From assembly GCA_964350605.1 (NCBI GenBank), contig CAYGKP010000049.1:1-14236 (forward strand): a DNA stretch of 14,236 nt, given 5' to 3'. The translations under genes and the position numbers were made by a program. The DNA is from CAYGKP01 sp964350605 (GTDB lineage Bacteria; Bacteroidota; Bacteroidia; Cytophagales; JAAEPT01). The notes below the pieces were generated by a model, which was not told where the DNA came from, did not search any database, and worked only from the letters and a program-made list of their open reading frames with translations. Of the stretch, positions 1 through 10,300 are shown piece by piece (position 1 is the first letter of the stretch; each line of letters opens with the position of its first letter).

Positions 1-1
1 C

Positions 2-1120
2 GTCAATAGCTTCTATCCGGAATACGCACCTTTGATCACTGCCGATGAGCGGACCATTATTTTCACTTCCGAGCGCGACTCGCGAGGCACCGAACATTTC
101 ATTGATGTGTACGACCGCAAGGTAGACGAGGACATCTACATCTCGCACCTGAGCGATGCAGGCGAGTGGGGTGCGCCTGAGCCCTTGGATTCAATCAACT
201 CCGACGGACAGGAAGCGACTGTCAGTTTGACCCCCGATGGTCACACGATGCTGATCTACCGCTACACCACCGATTTGCTTCATGCCAATTCAGGGGATTT
301 GTACATCAGCCGATTGAAGGGCGAGCATTGGACCAAGCCGGAGGCCTTGCCCTCCAATATCAACGGGAAGAGTTGGGAGCCGAGCGGGTCGTTGTCACCC
401 GATGGACGCATTCTGGTCTTTTCTTCGGACCGAAAAGGTGGCTTTGGAGGGACAGACATTTACAGTTCCCATTACCTGGGTAATGGCTACTGGAGCGAGC
501 CGGAGAACCTGGGCCCCACCATCAACAGCCCGGAAGATGAGGATTCTCCGTACCTGCACCCCGATGGTCGTTCGCTGTATTTCTGCTCAAAAGGACACCG
601 CACGATGGGGGGGTTCGACATCTTCATGTCAACGCTGCGCGCGGACAGCAGCTGGTCAGCACCTCAAAACCTGGGCTACCCCATCAACACGGCACGGGAT
701 GACATTCATTTCTCGTGGACCTTGGATGGCCAGCGAATCTACTTCTCCAGCCTTAGGGAAGGAGGAATGGGAGAGAAAGACCTGTACATGGCCGATATGT
801 CATATCGGCCCGCCAAAAAAGTGGTCGTGAAAAGTGGTCAAGTGCTTGATTCTCTAAGCGATCAACCCGTCGAAGCAACCCTAACGGTACGTGACCGAGT
901 TACCGGCGAGGTAAAAGGAGTATACACCTCCAATCAGAGCACTGGAAACTTCACGCTTGTTTTCACCAGCGACCACACCCATGCGCTGAAAGTCGAGGCA
1001 CAAGGGTATGAAACCGTTGAATTGGACCTCCACTATCACACGAACGAAGAGTTTTATAGCTACGAGCAAAACATTCGATTGGTGCCCAGCCCCACAGCAG
1101 GAGTTACCACCCAGCCCTAG
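2..1120 (+). CDS. PD40 beta-propeller / carboxypeptidase-regulatory-like protein (C-terminal part, T9SS-associated type)
   Basis: The reading frame is open to the left edge (it begins VNSFYPEYAP before any start codon), so 372 C-terminal residues are visible and the true start lies outside. Five PD40/WD40-like blades can be seen, around visible residues 5-25, 70-87, 125-145, 180-198 and 235-252, each with a core like SPDGRILVFSSDR or HPDGRSLYFCSK followed by a GG-x-D-I/L-Y/F motif (GGFGGTDIY, MGGFDIFMS, GMGEKDLYM). Residues about 274-362 (VVVKSGQVLDSLSDQPVEA ... VEAQGYETV) resemble the carboxypeptidase-regulatory-like domain that follows the propeller in Bacteroidota OmpA-family and PorE-like proteins. 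In those families a peptidoglycan-binding OmpA C-terminal domain comes next; here the protein stops after NIRLVPSP plus a short tail, so that domain is absent. Its likely place is the periplasm or outer membrane, as an accessory to T9SS or to the giant protein encoded 156 bases downstream on the same strand. The fold assignment is firm; the precise role is inferred. Confidence 0.88.
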   Translation, partial: VNSFYPEYAPLITADERTIIFTSERDSRGTEHFIDVYDRKVDEDIYISHLSDAGEWGAPEPLDSINSDGQEATVSLTPDGHTMLIYRYTTDLLHANSGDLYISRLKGEHWTKPEALPSNINGKSWEPSGSLSPDGRILVFSSDRKGGFGGTDIYSSHYLGNGYWSEPENLGPTINSPEDEDSPYLHPDGRSLYFCSKGHRTMGGFDIFMSTLRADSSWSAPQNLGYPINTARDDIHFSWTLDGQRIYFSSLREGGMGEKDLYMADMSYRPAKKVVVKSGQVLDSLSDQPVEATLTVRDRVTGEVKGVYTSNQSTGNFTLVFTSDHTHALKVEAQGYETVELDLHYHTNEEFYSYEQNIRLVPSPTAGVTTQP

Positions 1121-1276
1121 CCACAAAATAACCTCGACTCCCAATCGCCCGTACACACTAGATAGTGATGCGTGACTCTACTTGTACGTCCTATCGGTAT
1201 TCCCTCCTTTCGAGGTGGGTGATTTTTGGGCATTTGGCACCCCCAGGCCAACCGACGCGTCGATAACGCTTTCTCC
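1121..1276. other. Spacer between the propeller gene and the giant gene
   Basis: No gene, T-tailed hairpin or convincing Bacteroidota promoter (TTTG near -33 with TAnnTTTG near -7) was found by eye. Small symmetric elements are present: a 10-base palindrome CGACGCGTCG at 1253-1262, 15 bases before the chosen ATG, and a short imperfect palindrome CACTAGATAGTG at 1156-1167. The lack of a terminator leaves open that the two flanking genes are cotranscribed. No Shine-Dalgarno-like purine run precedes the ATG at 1277, which is normal for Bacteroidota. Confidence 0.4.
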
Positions 1277-1354
1277 ATGAACCCAACCAACCGACCATTT
1301 TTTCGCCTTCTAATTTGGCTTGTTGCCTTGCTGGCACCGCTTGTGGTTCGAGCA
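1277..1354 (+). other. Sec signal peptide of the giant protein
   Basis: Residues 1-26 show a basic N-region (MNPTNRPFFR), a hydrophobic core (LLIWLVALLAPLVV) and a likely signal peptidase I site after RA, before EGTPELQ. There is no lipobox cysteine, so it is not a lipoprotein. The signal fits Sec export ahead of T9SS and is the main reason for choosing the ATG at 1277. The exact cleavage position is a judgement by eye. Confidence 0.85.
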
Positions 1355-4300
1355 GAGGGTACTCCAGAGCTTCAATTGACCGCGGGAAGCCCCTCGACGT
1401 TCATTCAGATTTGGGACCGGAACGATCCAGGGCGCTTGTTTGCGACCTATGGTGCACCGGCCGACTTTCGACTGTATGTACGGGCTAACGCAGGTGAGAC
1501 AGTTTATCTGGGCCTGCGCCAAGACAACAACAACTGTTTCTTTCGTGTCTATCGGCCCGATAGTGTGGAGATACTTCCTCACCAAGCCGTTCCGACGGCT
1601 GGACCGGGGTTCATTTCCACTTGGAACGAAGCCAATGCGGGCCCCTCCGCGTTGACAGGAGTAACGGGCGGTTACAACGCCCTAAGTTTTGTGGCCCCCA
1701 TTGACGGTGACTATTGGATCGAAATCAACCCAGCCAACAGCACGACGCCCAACATCACCAAGCGGATCATCCGCTTTTTCGACGTCACGGTGGCCGATGG
1801 CCCCGATGCATCGGACATTAAATTGGGCCGCTTGTGGTCGAAAAACTGGGACCTTCAGTGTAATGGCGGAAACAATCCGTTTGACGCGACAGCCTTCATC
1901 TACTCGCAGGATTCGGTTGTCACTTCGATCGACTTCAACGGAATGCAACCTTTCGGGTTCACGCTGGTGGCGAACTCAACGGGTTGTGAAAACACGGGTG
2001 ACAAAGGGGCTGATCGTCGCTCGCGAGCGGGTGACCCGGAGGGCTACCCCGAGTACCCCATTTTCTTGAATGCGCCCGATACGCTGGAATTTCCCTACCG
2101 GGAGACCTTCGGGAATGTCATCAATACGCCGACCATTACGGGTTGTGATCCTGACGATCGACTCATTAACGTTGAAGTGGATTTGGCGGGCTACGTGGAA
2201 TTTCTCTACGACGTGGATGGTGCGGTTGGCTATGACCCTGGTACCCGCGACCGCATCATTTCCTTTAACGTAGTGGCAGGCCTGAATAGCATTCCGTGGG
2301 ATACACGCGACGGCTTGGGCAATTTGATTACTACCACCACGGTTGATTTCGAGGTCAACTACTTCAATGGTCTGACCCACTTACCGCTTTATGATGTTGA
2401 GAATCACCGCTTTGGGTACATCGTCAATCTGGTGCAACCCGCAACGGGGTTTCAGCCGGAGATGTTCTGGGATGACCGGCTGTTGACGGCGGGTACAGCA
2501 ACGGATGGGTTGTTCAATTTGGCGGGTTGCGATCCTTCCGTGACAGGTGGCTGTCACCGGTGGACGGGTCGCGGCGCGAACTGCGCGGGTTGTTCGGAGA
2601 CGATCAACACCTGGTGGTTTGCCAACACGACGACTTTCTCGGCCACCATTCCGATCGACGTCGTTCAAGCGGATGCGAACACCAACACGCCCCCGCCGCT
2701 GCCTAACGACACGTCGATTTGTAGCAACCAAGCCACCATCCAACTGGAGGGGGGCGTAACAGGCAACGTGACCACTACTGGTACTTGGACAACCACCGGC
2801 GGCAGCACGATTGGGTTTGGTAACGTCAACGACCTGAACACGACCTACACCTTCTCGGCCACCGACTTCACCAACGGTTTTGCCCTGGTCATCCTCACTT
2901 CGACCAACAACGGTACCTGCCCGCAGGATGTGGACACCATGCGCATTGAGATCATCCCTGGCCCGACCGTAGACGCTGGCCCACCACAGGAGGTTTGTGC
3001 GAACAACCCAATTGTAAACCTGGGTGGTTCAGTTGGTGGTGCCGCCACAGGTGGTTTCTGGAGCACGAGCGGCACAGGTGAGTTCCTTGCGGATTCTTCC
3101 TCGCTCAATGGCGTGTACAGCCCTTCGCCTGCTGATACGACGGCGGGCAGTGTTCGCTTGTTCCTAACCAGTATTGATGCCTCGGATTGCGGTTTCGCCG
3201 CCGTCGATTCCTTCGACATCACGATCATCAGCTCGCCGATTGTCAGCGCGGGTGGTGACCAGGATGTCTGCGCCAACAGCCCTACCCTCACATTGGCGGG
3301 AACCGTCACCTTGGCTTCTGGTGGCGGAACGGGGGCTTGGTCACGGCTTGATGGCACGACTACGGGCCTTGTCAGCCCTGCGAGTCTTAGCACCGACTTC
3401 ACACCCACCACCGCCGACATCAACGCGGGTTCGGTCTACCTCATCCTTCGTTCGACTAACCAAGCGCCTTGCGCTACGGTACGTGACACCATCTTAGTCA
3501 CTATACTGCCCAGCCCTGTGCCCAATGCCGGGGTGAACCTGGAGATCTGTGCCAATGTCGATTCTTTCGAGGTAACTGGCTCGGTCACAGGCGGCACAAT
3601 TGGAAGCTGGAGCACCTTCGATGGGACGGGCACATTCAGCCCGCCTGACTCGGTGGTAACCTACTACATCCCAACTACAGCTGATACAACGGCTGGCAGC
3701 ATCAACTTGGTGATCAGCACGGCAACGACCAGTGGCTGTGCAGCGGAGCGAGATACGGTTCGAATTGATTTCTCCACAGCACCTTCGGTCCTGGCAACGC
3801 CGATCCCAGGAAAAACCGATAACGTCTGTGCGAATAACACGGAGTATCAACTCGATGGAACGATCAGTGGCACGCCAGGGGCGACTTGGCAGGAAGTGGC
3901 ACCCATCAACTTTGGCTCATTCTTACCCACCAATCGCACCATTGATGGCACTTACATTCCCCACCCCAACCAAGTAAGCCTAGGCATTTCGGTCTTGGCC
4001 TTGGTGGGCGATTCGGTCGACGGTTGTAAGGCAGCCTCGGATACGATGTTCATCATCTATTTCCCCGCACCAGTCCCAAATGCTGGGGTGGACGACACGG
4101 TCTGTTTAAACAACCCAACCATTCAACTGAGTGCATCGGCCTTGAACGCTTCCTCGACCCGTTGGGATGGCGGCAACGGTGTGTTCCTTGATGCGTTCTT
4201 GAACCCCTCTCGTACCAACAATTTGAATGGTACCTACGAGCCAACAGCGGCCGAAATCCTTGCTGGCTCTGTTACGCTGACGCTCTATGCTAACGAAAGC

Positions 4301-7300
4301 GGTTGTGACTCGGTGGGCGATCCGGTGACGTTCTACTTCACCGACCCCCCAACGGCAGATGCGGGGCCCGATCGCCGTGTCTGTGCCAACAACCCAACGT
4401 TGACACTGAATGGCTCATCCGATGTGTCACCAGTCACGTTCGGTTGGAGTCGAGTTGGCGGCTCAACACTGGGCTTCGTTTCGCCCGCGAGTGCGAACAC
4501 CAGCTTCACGGCGTTATCGGCCGATACGACTGGTCCTTTGTCCCTGGTGCTTAGTGTGACCGATGCAGCCAATGGTTGTAACGCAGTCACCGATACGATG
4601 ATCGTCACCTTCTCTACCTCGCCAGGGGTGGAAGCAGGCACACCCATCTCGGTCTGTTCGAACAGTCCGCTTGCGACACTTGGCGGCACGATTTTCAACG
4701 CCTCGGGCGCAACATGGAGCAGCCCCACCACTGGCAGTTTCAACCCAAGTGTCTCCAGTCTGTCGGCTACTTACTCGCCTTCCGCAGCGGACCTGAGCAA
4801 TGGCTCGGTCATTTTGACCTTGACGACGACCAACGATTCGAGCTGTGTAAACGTCTCGGACGTAGTAACAATCACATACACGCCTTCACCAGTGGTGGAA
4901 GCTGGTCCGCCGCAAACCGTTTGTGCGGACAACCCAGTCTTTACCCTGGCCGGATCGGTTACAGGTGGATCGACGACTGGCATTTGGACGGGTGGCACGC
5001 CTTCAGGCTATTCGAACACCACGGACCTGACTGGCACCTACACGCCTTCGGTTTCGGAAATCAGCAGTGGGTCGGTGGTGCTCACCTTGACCTCGACGGC
5101 CAACGGCGGCTGTTTGCCGGTCAATGACAACGTGACCCTGAGTATCGTGCCTGTCACGGTGGTTGAGGCGGGCCCTGCGGTCAACGTCTGCGATACCACT
5201 TCGAGCATCGTGCTGAATGGTACGGTGAGCGGTCAAACCACCACCGGACAGTGGATCGGCGGCGGCGGATCGTTTGCGCCGAGCCGTAACAGCCTAACAG
5301 CAACCTACACGCCTACCAGCGGGGAAATCAGCGCGGGGGTCGTGACGCTTTTCTTACAGTCGACCAGTGATCCGTTCTGTTCGCCAGTCACCGATTCGAT
5401 GCAGATCACCTTCTCGACCGAACCGACTGTCAATGTCGGGCCGGATGACATTGTCTGCTCAGGTGACTTCCCCTATACCTTGGACGCTGTTGGTTCGCCG
5501 GGTCAGTGGATCGGTGGTGCGGGAACCTTTGCGCCCAACCGTACCACGCAAAGCGCAACGTATACGCCGGATGTAACCGAGATCGGCACGACGGTTCCAT
5601 TGACCTTCCAAACCAACGCCAGCGGTGCATGTCCTTCGGCGAGCGATGTCATTAACCTGGAAATCAAGACTTCGCCGACCGCGAATGCTGGACCTGCGGA
5701 TACCGTTTGTGAAGATGCGGGTACTCATGTGTTGGCCAGTGCGACAGCCGCCCCAGGGGCTAGTGTCGAGTGGTTGACTGGTGGCAACGGTAGTTTTGAT
5801 GACCGATTCTCGCTCAACCCCACCTACACGTTTACAAACGACGATGTGACCGATGGGACCATCAACCTGATCCTGCGCAGCTTCGATACGGGTTGTAATC
5901 CAGCCATCGACACGACGACCCTTACCTTCGAGTTGTTCCCAACTGCTGATGCAGGAGGCGACCAATCACTTTGTGAGGATGTTGATACCGTCTTCCTAGT
6001 CGGCAGTGCCGTGAATGGCTCGGGCTCTACATGGTCGGGTGGTGCGGGTTTGTTTGATAACACGAGCGCACCCGAAACCTTCTATTTGCCCGATGCAGCG
6101 GACGTGCTTGCCGGTTTCGTAGACCTAACCTTGACGGTGGATGGACAAGACCTTTGCGGTCAAGCAACCAGCATCACGCGCATTACCTTCCTGACGGGTC
6201 CAACGATCGATGCGGGGCTGGACGACATCGTTTGTGCCAACGATCCCTCAGTGCAAGTCTCTGCGATTGTGACGGTTGCCGGCGGCGTGATTTGGAGTTC
6301 GCCGACGGGTGGGACTTTCTCGCCGAACAATACAACGGCAACGGTTGACTACTTCTTTACTGATGCGGATACCACCGCTGGTTTCGTTGATTTGGTAGCC
6401 ACAACCGACGTTAACGCGGGTTGCCAAGCGGTAAGCGATACGGTTCGCATTGTCATTCAGCCGTTGCCCACAGCGACACTCCCTGCCGACCTGACGGTAT
6501 GTGCGGATACTTCGATGATCACCCTGACTGGCTCAGCGGCCAACAACACCAGCGTCCTGTGGTCAACGACGGGCAACGGCACCTTCGTGCCAGGGGCAGC
6601 GAACACCTTGCCGATTGTCTATCAGCCTGACGCTCAGGATTACCTCGATAGTGCCATCACTGTTCGCTTGACGGCGGTAGGGGATGCGGTTTGTAATGAC
6701 CAAAGCGCAACACAGATCATCTATTTCAACCCTGCACCAACCGTCTTCGCAGGTGGCGACCGCTCAGTATGTACCACCGACCTGGACGTGAATCTCTTTG
6801 GTTCGGTTCAGAACGCGACGGGCGGCGAGTGGAGCATCGTCCCAACCGGGTCGGGAAGTTTCGACAACAGTGCATCGCTCAATGCGGTCTACACCCTTTC
6901 GCCAGCCGATACAGTAGCTGGATCGGTGCAACTGGTTCTCAGCTCGACTGGCAACGGACTCTGCCGCGTGGTGCGCGACACCATGCAGATCAACGTGGTC
7001 AATAAGCCGACCGTTGATGTCGGGCCTGACCAAACCATTTGTGCGGACAGTGCCTACCTGGATGTCAGTGCAACCGTATTGCCGGTAAGCCAACTGGGTT
7101 TTTGGTCTACGTCGGGAACGGGTAGCTTCTACGTGCAGACCGACACCATCAACGCGAGTTACGTGCCTTCGCTAGCTGATACTACGGCTGGCTCGGTCTA
7201 TCTGAAATTCACAACCTTCCCGGGTCCTTGTACGGCAGTATCTGACAGCTTCTTGCTCATCATCACCCCCGCACCAACGATCAACGCTGGGCCTGACCAA

Positions 7301-10300
7301 ACCATTTGCGCCGACCAGCCGACCATTACCCTGGCCAGTACCTTTACAGTGGCTGGTGGCATGACTTGGAATACATCGGGAACGGGTGGGCTATCGAGTG
7401 CGCTTGACCCCAATGCGGTCTACACGGTGTCTGCGCTGGATACGACGGTGCGCACGGTCAATTTCGTGGCCCGAACGACGAACAACGGGATTTGTAAATC
7501 GAAGTTCGACGAGATGGTCCTGACCATCAACCCAATCCCAGTCATCAGCGTGGGGCCGGATCAGACAGTCTGTGCGAATGTCGACAGCATCGCGTTCAAT
7601 ACGACGCTTCTGAATGCCCCAGGTGGTACTTGGTTCACAACGGGTACTGGTGTGTTTGTGCCGAGTGCTGATAGCATTGATGCCTACTACGCGCCGAGCA
7701 CGGCGGATAAGAGTTTGCCATTCCTCCAGATTTGGTTCGAGACCGACGATGGCGCGATCGGCACCTGCAATCCAGTGCGCGACACGATGGTCCTTCGATT
7801 CGACGCGGTGCCAACTGTTTCGGCTGGCGATGACCAAACGGTTTGTTCGGATGCAGGATCAGTAGCACTTACCGGATCACGGACCAATACCACCAGTTCG
7901 CTGTGGTCGCGTGTTGGAGGCGGAGGCTCGTTCAGCCCTTCGGCCTCTGCGCTGTCACCCAGCTACGTGCCCAATACCACCGACACAACCGCTGGCTCGG
8001 TCCAGTTGGTGTTGACCTCCACGGGAATTACCCAGTGTAGCCCAGCGCGCGATACAGTTGAGATCTTCTTCGATCCACTTCCGACCCTGTCGGTCAGTGG
8101 CCCAGGGTCGCTTTGTGCCGACAACGAAGCGGCAGCGGTGCAAGCCACTGTGACTGGTGGAGTAGGCGGCCTCTGGACCAGTTCGGGAACCGGCTTCTTT
8201 AGTGATTCCACTTCGCTGAGCCCGCAGTATACCATCACGTCGACCGACTCGGCAAATGGTAGTGTGACCCTTAGGTTCACAACCAGCGGCAGCACCTGCG
8301 CTACGTTAAGTGAAAATCTGACCATCACCTTGACGCCCGCACCGATTGCCGATGCAGGACCAGATCAAACGGTTTGTCGCCAGATCGACAGCTTGATCCT
8401 CAGCGGATCGGGTGAGAACGTGATTGACGGTTTCTGGGAAACTGATAACGGAACAGGTGTCTTTAACCCCGATCCGGCCGATGGCCTGATCGTTAAGTAT
8501 GCCCCTTCGATGGCCGATACCCTGGGTGATTCGCTGCTGTTCATCTTCACGGGCATTGGGGATTCGCCTTGCGGGTTCAACGTTGATACCATGAAGGTGT
8601 TCTTCGACGACAATGTCCTATCGGTGGATGCGGGCTTACGTGAGGATACGGTCTGCCTAACTGACTTGCCCATTCAACTCAATGGTTCTGGATCGGCTGG
8701 CATTTGGGAAGTTTTGGTTGGTGATGGGGTCTTCCTGTCTACGGGCGCAGATACCTCTGCACAACTCAACGCAGTCTACATTCCAGGTCCGACCGACTCG
8801 ACCACCCGTGACATTCAGCTTCGGTTGCGTCAACCGGGTGGCTCGGGTGCTTGTAACTTCAATGCGGATACCATCGACATTCACATTCTCGATGGACCGA
8901 TTGTTTCAGCTGGCGTGGATACCACCGTGTGTGGCGACATCGCGCAAGTGCCATTGCAGCAGACAACACTCACAAATCTAAGTGGTGGCACTGCCTATTG
9001 GACAACCAGCGGGTCGGGCACCTTCTCGCTCGATTCCAGCGAGGTGGGCAGTGGCGGCACGACCTTCTATGTGCCGTCGACAAACGACTTGGCCGATTCG
9101 ATGGTGACCCTCACGCTTCGAACCAAGGATGTGAATGCCTTCTGTGGCCAGGCACTTGACACCAAAGTCATTTACTTCAACGAAGTTCCGACGATTGATG
9201 CGGGCTTGACCCAATCGCTTTGTGCGAGCGACACGGTTCAGCTGAACGGTAAGTTGACAGGCTCGGTCAGCCCACCGGTTGGCACCTGGTCCACCAACGG
9301 GGATGGCACGTTCGAAAGCACGGCTGGCGCCACCTCTCCGTTGCTTACCGATCGCTACATTCTGGGGGCCACGGATCAGACGACAGATACGGTTACCCTG
9401 TTCTTGACTGCGACACTCGACCTGTGTAACACAGTGCTCGATAGCGTGAAAATCGCTGTTCAGCCTGTTGTTGTAACTGATGTGGGTGTAACGCCGGACT
9501 CGATTTGTTCGGACGAGCCCCAGATTCAACTCAATGGCGTGATCAGCAGTGCAGGCGGGGGGCGTTGGTCCATCCTTTCGGGTACTGGGACCTTCGCACC
9601 AAACTCGACGCAACTGGATGCCTTGTACAATGTCACTGCGGTCGACACGGCAGCAGGTAGTGTGCAATTGCGCCTCATTAGCGAGGACAACGGACTCTGC
9701 TCGGCGGATACGGCGGACATCACCTATGTGATTGTGCCGCGACCGGTGGTGGACGCTGGGCCGAACGACACCATTTGTGGTACGCTGGGCAACTTCACAA
9801 CCCTTTCGGGCGACACGGCCAATGCCTTTGGGTCGCTTCTGTGGACCAGTTCCAGCGGTCACCCGGGCTTTAGTAGTGATGTGGTAGTGGCACCAACGTA
9901 CACGCCATCGGCCACCGACATTGCCAATGGAGGCGTGGTGTTGACGCTGACCAACAATGGGCACCCCATCTGTTCGGCTAGAACCGATAACATGGTGCTT
10001 CGCATCACGCCAGCACCTGCTGCGATTGTGAACGCTGGGTTCGACCAGTTCCTCTGCCGTGACATTGCGGAAGCCGAGCTACACGGCCAAGTGTTTGTCG
10101 CCACGGGTGCCAACTGGAGCACGCCGAACGGGACTGGCTCCTTCTTCCCAGATACCACGCAGTTGGATGTGTTCTATCGCCCTTCGACGGCTGATCGCTC
10201 GCTGGACTCGATCATTATTGTATTGACCACAACGGGCAACGGACCGCTCTGTACTGCCGATCAGGACACGATGGTGATTTATTTCACGCCGCTGCCGACG

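Noticed and set aside
607..613. Run of seven G in the propeller gene as a possible phase-variation tract
   Set aside because: It encodes the ordinary M-G-G-F of a PD40 blade, is short, and the frame is intact on both sides. There is no sign that it varies.
32..1120. TTG at 32 as start of the propeller protein
   Set aside because: The frame continues upstream to the window edge and encodes part of the first PD40 blade (NSFYPEYAP), so the gene simply starts outside the window.
1170..1240. Bacteroidota-type promoter in the spacer before the giant gene
   Set aside because: TTTG- and TTTGG-like words occur (near 1225-1237), but not with the expected spacing between -33 and -7 elements, so no promoter is called.
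1226..1276. Upstream TTG start giving 17 extra residues to the giant protein
   Set aside because: It would put MGIWHPQANRRVDNAFS in front of a good signal peptide. The ATG at 1277 gives a normal Sec signal with a proper basic N-region.
8978..9964. 328-codon open frame on the minus strand inside the giant gene
   Set aside because: It is a shadow of the repetitive, compositionally biased coding strand. It has no recognisable domain and overlaps several well-conserved Ig-like units.
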